DNA of 5,906 bases from SAR324 cluster bacterium (GCA_012797725.1 JAAZON010000090.1:1-5906); one strand, 5' to 3'; counted from the stretch's first letter, positions 1 through 5,718 are shown. The notes: generated by a model from the letters alone, not told the origin. Made by a program: numbers and translations.

Positions 1-291
1 TCTGAAGTGGAATCTCTTCTTACCAGTGGTATTGTTATAACTGGCGGAGGGAGCAATTTAGCAGGGATGTCAGACATTGCAGAGCAGGTCTTTAATGTTC
101 CTGTTAGGGTTGGACTTCCTAGGTCGATTGCTGGTCTTAAGGATTTGATTAATGCGCCGGAACATTCCGTTGCCACAGGTCTTATCCTATATGGTGCAGA
201 ACATGGAGCTAATAAGCGTCGCCTTGGTATGGGTATGCCTGTTTCTGGGATATTTAGAAAAGTGGCAAATTGGCTTGGAGAACACTTCTAG
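1..291 (+). CDS. ftsA: Cell division protein FtsA, C-terminal fragment (5' end outside window)
   Basis: This is the last 96 residues of FtsA, the actin-like ATPase that tethers FtsZ filaments to the inner face of the cytoplasmic membrane. The frame is open from base 1, so the gene begins upstream. Visible marks are the nucleotide-binding glycine motif ITGGGSNLAG (fragment residues 13-22), the following segment VFNVPVRVGLP (30-40), which is typical of FtsA, and ATGLILYG (58-65). The last 14 residues (SGIFRKVANWLGEHF region, 83-96) form an amphipathic basic/hydrophobic helix matching the membrane-targeting sequence of FtsA, which in E. coli ends NSWLRKEF. A short variable linker (66-82) separates it from the ATPase core. 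ftsZ follows on the same strand after about 280 bp, the normal ftsA-ftsZ order of the dcw cluster. Identification is strong despite truncation. Confidence 0.93.
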   Translation, partial: SEVESLLTSGIVITGGGSNLAGMSDIAEQVFNVPVRVGLPRSIAGLKDLINAPEHSVATGLILYGAEHGANKRRLGMGMPVSGIFRKVANWLGEHF

Positions 292-347
292 GCCAGGGGG
301 GAGGCTCACAATCCATAATTTTCTGTCAAAAATTGGCTGAATCTTCT

Positions 348-386
348 TTACTTTACCAGTGTTTTAGTTTAAGTAACCTAAAGTAA
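348..386 (+). repeat. 8-bp inverted repeat in the ftsA-ftsZ gap
   Basis: TTACTTTA at 348-355 and its exact reverse complement TAAAGTAA at 379-386 are separated by 23 nt. The stem is AT-rich and lacks a following T-run, so it is not a convincing intrinsic terminator. It could be an operator or chance. A short tandem duplication, GGGCCAA at 401-407 and 409-415, lies just downstream. Confidence 0.25.
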
Positions 387-503
387 GCGGGCAGTTTGGA
401 GGGCCAAAGGGCCAAGCAAGCTGATTTAATCAAACACGAAAGAAATAATGAAGCTAGGATGAAATTCTGTTTCTGTACAGGGAGTTAAGTGAAGATCAAA
501 AAT

Positions 504-531
504 TTGACTTCTTGTATGGCGAAAGGATAAA
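504..531 (+). promoter_or_regulatory. Candidate sigma70-type promoter for ftsZ
   Basis: A -35-like TTGACT (504-509, 5 of 6 to TTGACA) is followed after 16 nt by a -10-like GATAAA (526-531, 4 of 6 to TATAAT). Initiation would fall near 538, leaving a leader of about 35 nt before ATG 574. The gap after ftsA makes a dedicated ftsZ promoter plausible, as in many bacteria where ftsZ has extra promoters. The call rests on consensus matching only. Confidence 0.4.
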
Positions 532-559
532 TCATTCATAGTCAAACCACACTTTGTTT

Positions 560-565
560 GGGGGA
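560..565 (+). promoter_or_regulatory. Ribosome binding site that decides the ftsZ start
   Basis: GGGGGA ends 8 nt before ATG 574, a normal Shine-Dalgarno distance. The alternative ATG at 565 overlaps this G-run and has no purine-rich site at a workable distance, so 574 is preferred. Confidence 0.5.
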
Positions 566-573
566 TGGGTCAG

Positions 574-1770
574 ATGAATGGTACGGGCAAGAAAATAGTG
601 ACCGGCAATGCCGTCATAAAAGTTTTTGGTATAGGCGGTGCAGGTGTCAATGCAGTAAACAATATGATTCGAGGCGGCCTCGAAGGTGTTGAATTTTATG
701 CAGCCAATACGGATCTTCAAGCACTTCAGTCTGGCGAACCTAAGAACAAGATCCAATTGGGTAAGGATATTACAAAAGGTTTAGGTGCGGGCGCCGATCC
801 TGATGTTGGAGCAGCAGCAGCTCGCGAGAGTGTGGAAGAGATTCGCTCGGCACTCGAGGGTGCAGATATGGTATTTATCACTGCCGGTATGGGTGGTGGA
901 ACCGGAACGCTTGGATCTTCTGTTGTTGCTGAGGTTGCAAGAGATCTTGGCTGCCTTACAGTCGGCGTGGTAACGAAGCCTTTCCTTTTTGAAGGCAAAC
1001 GCCGAATGAGCAATGCGGATCGTGGTATTGAGGAGTTGAAGAGAACGGTTGATACACTAATCACAATTCCGAATCAACGTTTACTCTCTATTGCTGGAAG
1101 GAATACTTCTCTTCTTGATACTTTTCGAAGAGCAGATGATGTTCTTTTCCAAGCTGTCAAAGGAATAAGCGACTTGATTATATTTGAAGGTCTCGTAAAC
1201 GTCGACTTTGCCGATGTTAGGGCAGTAATGTCAGAAATGGGCATGGCGATGATGGGTACCGGTGAATCCAGTGGTGAGAATCGCGCGATTGAAGCTGCTG
1301 AAAAGGCAGTATCGAGTCCGTTACTTGAAGATATCTCAATTCATGGCGCTCGTGGTGTTCTTATAAACGTTACAGCTTCTCCAGATGTCACACTTCAAGA
1401 AGTCAATGAAGCGGCAGAACTTATCCATAGTGAAGCACATGACGAAGCCAACATTATTTGGGGTATGGTTATCGATCCCAATCTCAAGGATCTGGTGCGT
1501 GTTACGGTTATTGCTACAGGCTTTGGCATCGAAGGTCAGGTTGGAGATCGAAATGTCCTTTCCATGGCTGCAGCAACCAAGTCTGAGGATATTCATCAGG
1601 AGAAACTGGATATTCCAGCCTATGCTCGAAAAGGTAATCGCGAGCCACTTCATCAGAGTGGAAATGGAAGTGCAGAGGTTATAAAGCTGAAGAATTTTTC
1701 TGTTCTTTCAAGCAGTGAAGAAGATGAGAAATACGAGATTCCCACTTTCCTAAGAAAACAGGTGGATTAA
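574..1770 (+). CDS. ftsZ: Cell division protein FtsZ
   Basis: FtsZ is the tubulin-like GTPase that polymerises into the cytokinetic ring. At 398 residues from ATG 574 (401 from ATG 565) it has normal full length. Numbering here is from 574. Motifs in order: GIGGAGVNAVNNM (19-31), YAANTDLQAL (42-51), GKDITKGLGAGADP (63-76), the T4 G-box GMGGGTGTL (105-113), VVTKPFLFEGKRRM (132-145), IPNQRLL (165-171), and the T7 catalytic loop NVDFADVRAVM (209-219), whose acidic residues complete the GTPase site of the next subunit. A linker of roughly 60 residues leads to the C-terminal peptide YEIPTFLRKQVD (387-398), which binds FtsA and other partners. Two oddities: the last glycine of GGGTGTG is leucine, followed by GSS rather than the usual AAP, and the linker holds a second CTP-like stretch, LDIPAYARKG (345-354). 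The gene lies downstream of ftsA on the same strand and probably has its own promoter. No frameshift is seen. Confidence 0.98.
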   Translation: MNGTGKKIVTGNAVIKVFGIGGAGVNAVNNMIRGGLEGVEFYAANTDLQALQSGEPKNKIQLGKDITKGLGAGADPDVGAAAARESVEEIRSALEGADMVFITAGMGGGTGTLGSSVVAEVARDLGCLTVGVVTKPFLFEGKRRMSNADRGIEELKRTVDTLITIPNQRLLSIAGRNTSLLDTFRRADDVLFQAVKGISDLIIFEGLVNVDFADVRAVMSEMGMAMMGTGESSGENRAIEAAEKAVSSPLLEDISIHGARGVLINVTASPDVTLQEVNEAAELIHSEAHDEANIIWGMVIDPNLKDLVRVTVIATGFGIEGQVGDRNVLSMAAATKSEDIHQEKLDIPAYARKGNREPLHQSGNGSAEVIKLKNFSVLSSSEEDEKYEIPTFLRKQVD

Positions 1771-1990
1771 TCAAGTTTTTTTGAGCTGTTGATTGGCTCA
1801 CTTGCTGTTTGCTATCGATCGATTCCGATAATTTGCATGGTCGATTTAGCTACCGTGAGCCATGTGTTATGCCTTTTTTGTATAACTATAAAGGCAAAGA
1901 GGGTAAGATCGCTAATTTACAAGCTCTTCATGATCCTAGAAGAAATTCTTATATCAACAGGATGTTTTCGATAAATTTCGCTCCAGAACC

Positions 1991-2018
1991 TAAAATATCC
2001 TCTGCGTATAACCGTTAT
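1991..2018 (+). promoter_or_regulatory. Weak sigma28 (FliA)-like motif upstream of the flagellin gene
   Basis: TAAAATAT (1991-1998) is followed by ACCGTTAT (2011-2018). The E. coli-type flagellar sigma28 consensus is TAAA, about 15 nt, then GCCGATAA. Here TAAA is exact, the second box matches at 5 of 8 positions, and the spacing is 16 nt. Flagellin genes are commonly sigma28-dependent, which is why the site deserves mention, but the match is degenerate. It would give a leader of roughly 65-70 nt. Confidence 0.2.
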
Positions 2019-2032
2019 TAAGCAACAAGAGG

Positions 2033-2059
2033 ACTATTTTTGTCTGCTTACTGTTTTTG
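2033..2059 (+). repeat. Short direct repeat upstream of the flagellin gene
   Basis: ACTATTTTTG (2033-2042) and ACTGTTTTTG (2050-2059) match at 9 of 10 positions and lie 17 bp apart, about 35-60 bp before the flagellin start. They could be a regulatory site or RNA-leader element, or chance in T-rich DNA. Confidence 0.2.
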
Positions 2060-2093
2060 CACGTCTTGGCAGTAGGTAGTCATAAGTGCACGG

Positions 2094-3989
2094 ATGACGA
2101 CAACCCCACTTCCCATAAACTCAAAAATCGCTGTTCTAGGAGCACAAAGAGCAGTCTCGAAGTCTACACTAAACCTTTCGAGTTCATATCAACGATTGTC
2201 TTCAGGTCTTCGTATTAACAACGTCGGTGATGACGCAGCTGGTCTTGCCGTAGCTATGTCACTGGCAACAAATAGCAGAGTTTATTCTCAAGGTGTGAGG
2301 AATGTAAATGATGGAATAAGCCTGTTAAATGTAGCTAGTTGCGCCATATCTGAGCTTCAGAATGTTTTAACTCGGATCTCGGAATTAGCTGAGCAGTCTG
2401 CTAGTGGCTCGCTAAGTTACTCTCAAAGATCGTCGATAGATAGTGAGGCACAAAGCTTAGCAAAAGAGTACGCTCGTATTGTCCAAAGCACGGAATTTAA
2501 TGGAATTGGCCTCTTCAATGGAGAACTTCAAGGGCTTCGTGTCCAAGCTGGTTATGGTGTACAGGGAGGAGTCTATTCTGGTCTTGGTGGGGCACTTGGT
2601 ACAGGTACCTTTAGCAACGGGACAACATCAAGCCCATATGGTGTCGACTATTCCAATATTAAGACAGGAGATTTTAATAACGATGGCTACACAGATATTG
2701 TGAGTTTTTTTCCTGGATATTCACGAACGACCGTGCAACTTGGAAATGGAGATGGGACATTCCGAACCGCACTATCTTTGGCATTTGACTCATATGATAT
2801 TGAAGTTGGTGATTTCAATGGAGATGGAGCAGTCGATTTAGCTGCTGCTAGCTCTAGCGGACTTAGTATATCTTTTGGAAATGGAGACGGGAGTTTTGGA
2901 GCTTTTTCACAAAAAATTATCATAGCCGATGGAACGATGCATGTGAACAAAGCTGATTTAAATAATGATGGCACGATGGATCTCGTTCTCTCCGGTGGTG
3001 TGGATGAAACACGATATACTTCTACATGGATAGGGAACGGTAATGGGACTTTCAATGCCTCATCTTCATACGGAATTGATGGCATCGGAGAAATAGCAAA
3101 TGTGGAACTTGGTGATTTTAATAATGATGGTATCGTAGACTTAGGTACCTATGTTCATGATCTTTCCAATTTTGATGCGTATGCATATATACGAATTGGA
3201 AACGGAGATGGCTCCTTTAGGGCCTTGATGACTACACAATTAACATCTGCCTCTACAGGTTGTTGGGGAATGATAGCGCAGGATTTTAACAAGGATGGGA
3301 ATTTGGACATCGCTGTCAAGGATGGAGATTCAAGAATTAGCCTCGCACTTTCAAATGGAGATGGAACCTTCCAGTCCCCTCGGAATATTGAAATTGGAAC
3401 AATTCTCGGTCAGGGTTTATTAGCAGGAGACCTCAATGGCGATGGGAATATGGATCTTATTGCAGCGGGAGATGCTGCAGGAAAGGATTTTTTTATTGTC
3501 CTAGGAAATGGTGATGGATCTTTCTCACATTATATGTCATATGCAAGTCCGATCACTCCTGCCAAAAGCATTTCCTTGGCTGATACAAACAACGATGGTG
3601 TCCTTGACATCTTAGGCTGCAATGGTGCCATTGCGGTTTTGACTGCCATAACTCGTGATGGCATTACACCTATTCTTGATTTCTCTTTGCTAAGCCGGGC
3701 TGATGCGCTTCAGGCTATCCCTTTGCTTAGCAATGCACAAACTAGACTTAATATTCAAGAAGGGGTAATAGGAGCCTTTCAAAGCCGACTTTCATCAACG
3801 CTCTCTATTTTAGGGCTTAATCGAGATAACTATAGTGCCGCTGAAAGTCGAATTCGCGATGTAGATGTGGCAGAAGAAAGTTCAAATCTTATTGCTGAGA
3901 GCATCCGTCTTCAAGCTGCCACTGCGATCTTAGCGCAGGCAAACCAACAACCAGGGGTATTTTTGAGTCTTCTTGAAGATGGTTTTTGA
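2094..3989 (+). CDS. Flagellin with an inserted seven-unit FG-GAP/VCBS beta-propeller
   Basis: This 631-residue protein has flagellin ends around a foreign-looking centre. Residues 1-157 are the N-terminal D0/D1 core: INSKIAVLGAQRA (8-20), RLSSGLRINNVGDDAAGLA (34-52), NVNDGISLLNVA (70-81), TEFNGIGLFNGE (133-144) and LRVQAG (148-153). Residues from about 531 to 631 are the C-terminal D1/D0 core: GAFQSRLSS (560-568), ESRIRDVDVAEESSNLI (584-600) and AILAQANQQPGVFLSLL (611-627), plus a three-residue tail DGF. Between them, where variable D2/D3 domains normally sit, are seven DxNxDGxxD calcium-loop motifs starting at D193, D240, D288, D341, D397, D446 and D497. Each follows a turn of the type G-N-G-D-G-T/S-F. 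Seven units match an integrin-alpha-like seven-bladed propeller. There is no signal peptide, as expected for type III flagellar export. Cysteines at 83, 390 and 509 are unusual for flagellin. ATG 2094 is the only usable start, because TAG at 2073 closes the frame upstream, but its Shine-Dalgarno sequence is poor. No other flagellar gene is in the window. It could be a minor filament subunit or the main one. Confidence 0.93.
   Translation: MTTTPLPINSKIAVLGAQRAVSKSTLNLSSSYQRLSSGLRINNVGDDAAGLAVAMSLATNSRVYSQGVRNVNDGISLLNVASCAISELQNVLTRISELAEQSASGSLSYSQRSSIDSEAQSLAKEYARIVQSTEFNGIGLFNGELQGLRVQAGYGVQGGVYSGLGGALGTGTFSNGTTSSPYGVDYSNIKTGDFNNDGYTDIVSFFPGYSRTTVQLGNGDGTFRTALSLAFDSYDIEVGDFNGDGAVDLAAASSSGLSISFGNGDGSFGAFSQKIIIADGTMHVNKADLNNDGTMDLVLSGGVDETRYTSTWIGNGNGTFNASSSYGIDGIGEIANVELGDFNNDGIVDLGTYVHDLSNFDAYAYIRIGNGDGSFRALMTTQLTSASTGCWGMIAQDFNKDGNLDIAVKDGDSRISLALSNGDGTFQSPRNIEIGTILGQGLLAGDLNGDGNMDLIAAGDAAGKDFFIVLGNGDGSFSHYMSYASPITPAKSISLADTNNDGVLDILGCNGAIAVLTAITRDGITPILDFSLLSRADALQAIPLLSNAQTRLNIQEGVIGAFQSRLSSTLSILGLNRDNYSAAESRIRDVDVAEESSNLIAESIRLQAATAILAQANQQPGVFLSLLEDGF
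2598..3662 (+). repeat. Seven degenerate FG-GAP/VCBS repeats inside the flagellin gene
   Basis: The repeats cover residues 169-523. Each unit is a G-x-G-x-G-T/S-F turn, then 15-25 variable residues, then D-[FLT]-N-x-D-G-x-x-D-[IL]. Calcium-loop codons begin at 2670, 2811, 2955, 3114, 3282, 3429 and 3582, so units are 47-56 residues long. The turns are at residues 169-173 (abbreviated GTGTF), 217-223, 262-268, 314-320 (N in place of D), 369-375, 420-426 (S in place of the first G) and 471-477. At DNA level the turn recurs as ggaaatggagatgg variants, but the units are diverged in sequence and length, so this is an old protein repeat rather than a recent DNA duplication. DxNxDGxxD loops bind calcium in the known FG-GAP propellers. 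All coordinating D/N/D/D positions are present in all seven units. Confidence 0.9.
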
Positions 3990-4101
3990 TTCCTAGCTAA
4001 CCTAATTAGACTTCTTTCTTTGGTCTGCCGAAATCATTATTAATAATCCCCCTTTTTTGATAATCTAACTAGATTAGAGTTGGTTTATCGGGGTGGAATT
4101 T
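3990..4101. other. Gap with AT-rich palindromes between the flagellin and CARDB-protein genes
   Basis: This short gap contains CTAATTAG (4002-4009), the 12-bp perfect palindrome ATTATTAATAAT (4036-4047), a CCCCC/TTTTTT run (4048-4058), and a 6-bp hairpin TAATCT-AACT-AGATTA (4061-4076). An imperfect 14-bp direct repeat links CTAACCTAATTAGA (3997-4010) and CTAACTAGATTAGA (4065-4078). The ATTATTAATAAT hairpin followed by a C/T run could act as a weak terminator, though the stem has no GC pairs. The repeats could also be regulator sites for the downstream gene. No clear sigma70 promoter was found. Confidence 0.35.
4090..4096 (+). promoter_or_regulatory. Ribosome binding site favouring ATG 4102
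   Basis: GGGGTGG ends 5 nt before ATG 4102. The upstream in-frame GTG at 4093 lies inside this site, so the ATG is preferred. It also gives a cleaner signal peptide beginning MTKLIIK. Confidence 0.5.
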
Positions 4102-5718
4102 ATGACCAAATTAATAATCAAGGCGTCATTTCTTTCTCTGACTATCTTATCCACTTTCTTTCCCATAGCCTCAGTTCTCCCAATTGAGAATGTTGCCATT
4201 GGTACTTTTGAAGAAGACATCGACGGGATTGATGTGAATATTGATACTGTAAATCTCAACACAACGATTAAACTTACCAAATGTTTCGGGTCTTTGAATC
4301 CCGGACCGGAATATGCAGTTGGTGAAACTGTTTGCGGCAATGTATCTGTGGAAAATATTGGGAGGAAGGATATCTCAAATAAAGAGAGAGTGGAGCTTCA
4401 ACTGGTAGCTAAATTGAGGAATGGAGAAGAAGTTCACAATGAAAGTTTAATTCTAGTTAGAAAGGATATAAAAAATTGGAGTCAAGAATTTAACGTTAGT
4501 TGCAAGACTAAAGGCACAATAGATGTCAAAGTAATTGCAGATCCAAGAAATAAAATCTCTAATGAAACTAATCAATGGAACAATATTGCTTCCCTACAGG
4601 TGGTGTGCGAAGACAAACCCATACCAATGCCAGATATTAAGGTAGAAGCTGAGGTTGTCAATTACCCAACGAATGAACCAAGGGCTGTTTTTGAGATGGG
4701 TGATATTCCTGTATTGGTTGTAAAACTCACTAATATTGGAACCAAAGCATCAAGTGCATGCAATACGCTGTCGGTCATTTATGACCATTATAATCTCTTT
4801 AGAAACAGGGTGACAAAAAACATTCGCTCACTATATCCAAATGAGAGCGAGACATTTGAATACCCAAATCCATGCAAATATCCGGGTGAATATGAATTGA
4901 ATGCAATATTTTCTCAGAACTCCAATGAATCTGATTATTCCAACAATAAAGCAACCCTTCAATATGAATGTCTGGAATCTGATAGACTGCCAAATATCCA
5001 GCCCGAGATAAGTCCCTCTAAAAATATCGAACTTTCGCCATTCCAAAAGCACATCCCCTTTGTCAAGGTGAAAAATATTGGGGATGGATTTGCTGATGCT
5101 TTCCAAGTGCAACATTTGTTAACTAGTTCTCAAAGTGGAATTCAGTCAACGATCACAAAAATCTCAGAATTGTGGCCAATGAACTATTCTGCAAAGCAGT
5201 TAAATATACCAATACAATGTGGTGCATGGGAGGAATTCTTAAGTATCAATGCTTCTGTTGATATCAAGAATAACATCGTTGAAACGAACGAAGATGACAA
5301 TAGTGGTGAAAGTGGGCTCATCCATTGTTTGGGCACACCACTTAATAATTATCCTGATATCGTTCCTTATTTTCTTATTAACGGAAAGAAATATTACGGT
5401 TATATTGATACAATTTACCAAAAAATTAGAACAGAGTTGAACGTAGGATTATTCGTGGAGAATCATAGTAATACAGCCAGCCCAATGTTTTATTTGTCCT
5501 ACAATTATTCAAATGGGAACGGTGGATATGGTTTTGGCGAGCCGATATTTTCGCTTGATGGATGGACGGAGAACTTTTTAGGAAATGAAAGCTATTACTG
5601 CTCTGAGCCAGGAGATTGGTACATGCTCGAACTGTTAACAGACGCCGAAACTAAAATTGACGAACTTCTGGAATCCAACAATCTCGTCAAGCTTCGAGTG
5701 GAATGTGTATCTTCCTGA
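4102..5718 (+). CDS. Secreted protein with four CARDB-like repeats and paired cysteines
   Basis: This 538-residue predicted extracellular protein begins with a Sec-type signal peptide: a basic start (MTKLIIK), a hydrophobic core up to about residue 24, and likely cleavage near PIAS-VLP. There is no lipobox cysteine and no C-terminal membrane anchor. The rest consists of four repeats of about 115 residues resembling CARDB (cell adhesion related domain found in bacteria), an immunoglobulin-like fold. They lie at roughly 55-170, 178-291, 298-410 and 418-536. Early strands carry V-x-N-x-G motifs: VENIG (83-87), LTNIG (209-213) and VKNIG (323-327), degenerate in repeat 4 (VENHS, 452-456). Repeats close with a segment like D-x-x-N-x-I-x-E-x-x-x-x-N-N. 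Each repeat has a cysteine before the final hairpin and one at its end: 134/169, 258/290, 373/409 and 500/535. Cys61, Cys78 and Cys220 are additional. The substrate or partner is unknown. Sampled lines are AT-richer than ftsZ, suggesting an accessory or acquired gene. CARDB assignment is from motif pattern only. Confidence 0.8.
   Translation: MTKLIIKASFLSLTILSTFFPIASVLPIENVAIGTFEEDIDGIDVNIDTVNLNTTIKLTKCFGSLNPGPEYAVGETVCGNVSVENIGRKDISNKERVELQLVAKLRNGEEVHNESLILVRKDIKNWSQEFNVSCKTKGTIDVKVIADPRNKISNETNQWNNIASLQVVCEDKPIPMPDIKVEAEVVNYPTNEPRAVFEMGDIPVLVVKLTNIGTKASSACNTLSVIYDHYNLFRNRVTKNIRSLYPNESETFEYPNPCKYPGEYELNAIFSQNSNESDYSNNKATLQYECLESDRLPNIQPEISPSKNIELSPFQKHIPFVKVKNIGDGFADAFQVQHLLTSSQSGIQSTITKISELWPMNYSAKQLNIPIQCGAWEEFLSINASVDIKNNIVETNEDDNSGESGLIHCLGTPLNNYPDIVPYFLINGKKYYGYIDTIYQKIRTELNVGLFVENHSNTASPMFYLSYNYSNGNGGYGFGEPIFSLDGWTENFLGNESYYCSEPGDWYMLELLTDAETKIDELLESNNLVKLRVECVSS
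4264..5709 (+). repeat. Four CARDB-like protein repeats
   Basis: Repeat boundaries are approximately 4264-4611, 4633-4974, 4993-5331 and 5353-5709. Each ends in a cysteine-bounded unit of 32-36 residues whose closing segments are NQWNNIASLQVVC, DYSNNKATLQYEC, ETNEDDNSGESGLIHC and ELLESNNLVKLRVEC. The units are well diverged in DNA, so duplication is old. Repeat 4 has a longer Y/N/G-rich middle (463-480) and lacks the canonical N-x-G motif, so it is the most divergent. Confidence 0.75.

Larger units (their letters stand above)
1771..2093. other. Non-coding gap between ftsZ and the flagellin gene
   Basis: These 323 bases hold no convincing gene. Two short open frames of 61 and 70 codons overlap each other in different frames and show no recognisable protein character. 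Just after ftsZ, TGAGC (1782-1786) can pair with GCTCA (1796-1800) around a 9-nt loop, but the T-run (1776-1782) precedes rather than follows the stem, so it is a poor + strand terminator. A 10-bp palindrome ATCGATCGAT sits at 1814-1823. The last 100 bases carry the weak sigma28-like motif and the direct repeat listed separately, so this stretch probably contains the flagellin promoter. Confidence 0.6.

Noticed and set aside
467..480. LexA/SOS-like box CTG...CAG upstream of ftsZ
   Set aside because: The spacing is CTG-N8-CAG; the E. coli-type box requires CTG-N10-CAG, so only the small CTGTACAG palindrome remains.
459..488. Nine-codon leader peptide starting ATG AAA TTC
   Set aside because: It is very short, with a poor ribosome site and no run of regulatory codons or attenuator structure.
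726..1064. 112-codon minus-strand open frame inside ftsZ
   Set aside because: It lies wholly antisense to strongly conserved FtsZ coding sequence and has no recognisable features.
1776..1800. Intrinsic terminator after ftsZ
   Set aside because: The T-run precedes the 5-bp stem and nothing T-rich directly follows it, so the geometry is wrong for the + strand.
1789..2021. Two overlapping open frames (61 and 70 codons) between ftsZ and the flagellin gene
   Set aside because: They overlap in different frames, the 70-codon one starts with TTG, neither has a clear ribosome site, and the translations show no domain, repeat or hydrophobic pattern.
2041..2093. Sigma54 (-24/-12) promoter before the flagellin gene
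   Set aside because: TTGGCA at 2066-2071 resembles a -24 element, but no GC dinucleotide lies at the required 10-bp spacing.
2687..3085. 132-codon minus-strand open frame across the flagellin centre
   Set aside because: It is the antisense of the FG-GAP repeats. Its apparent repeats (SPFP-like) simply mirror the glycine/aspartate turns of the real gene.
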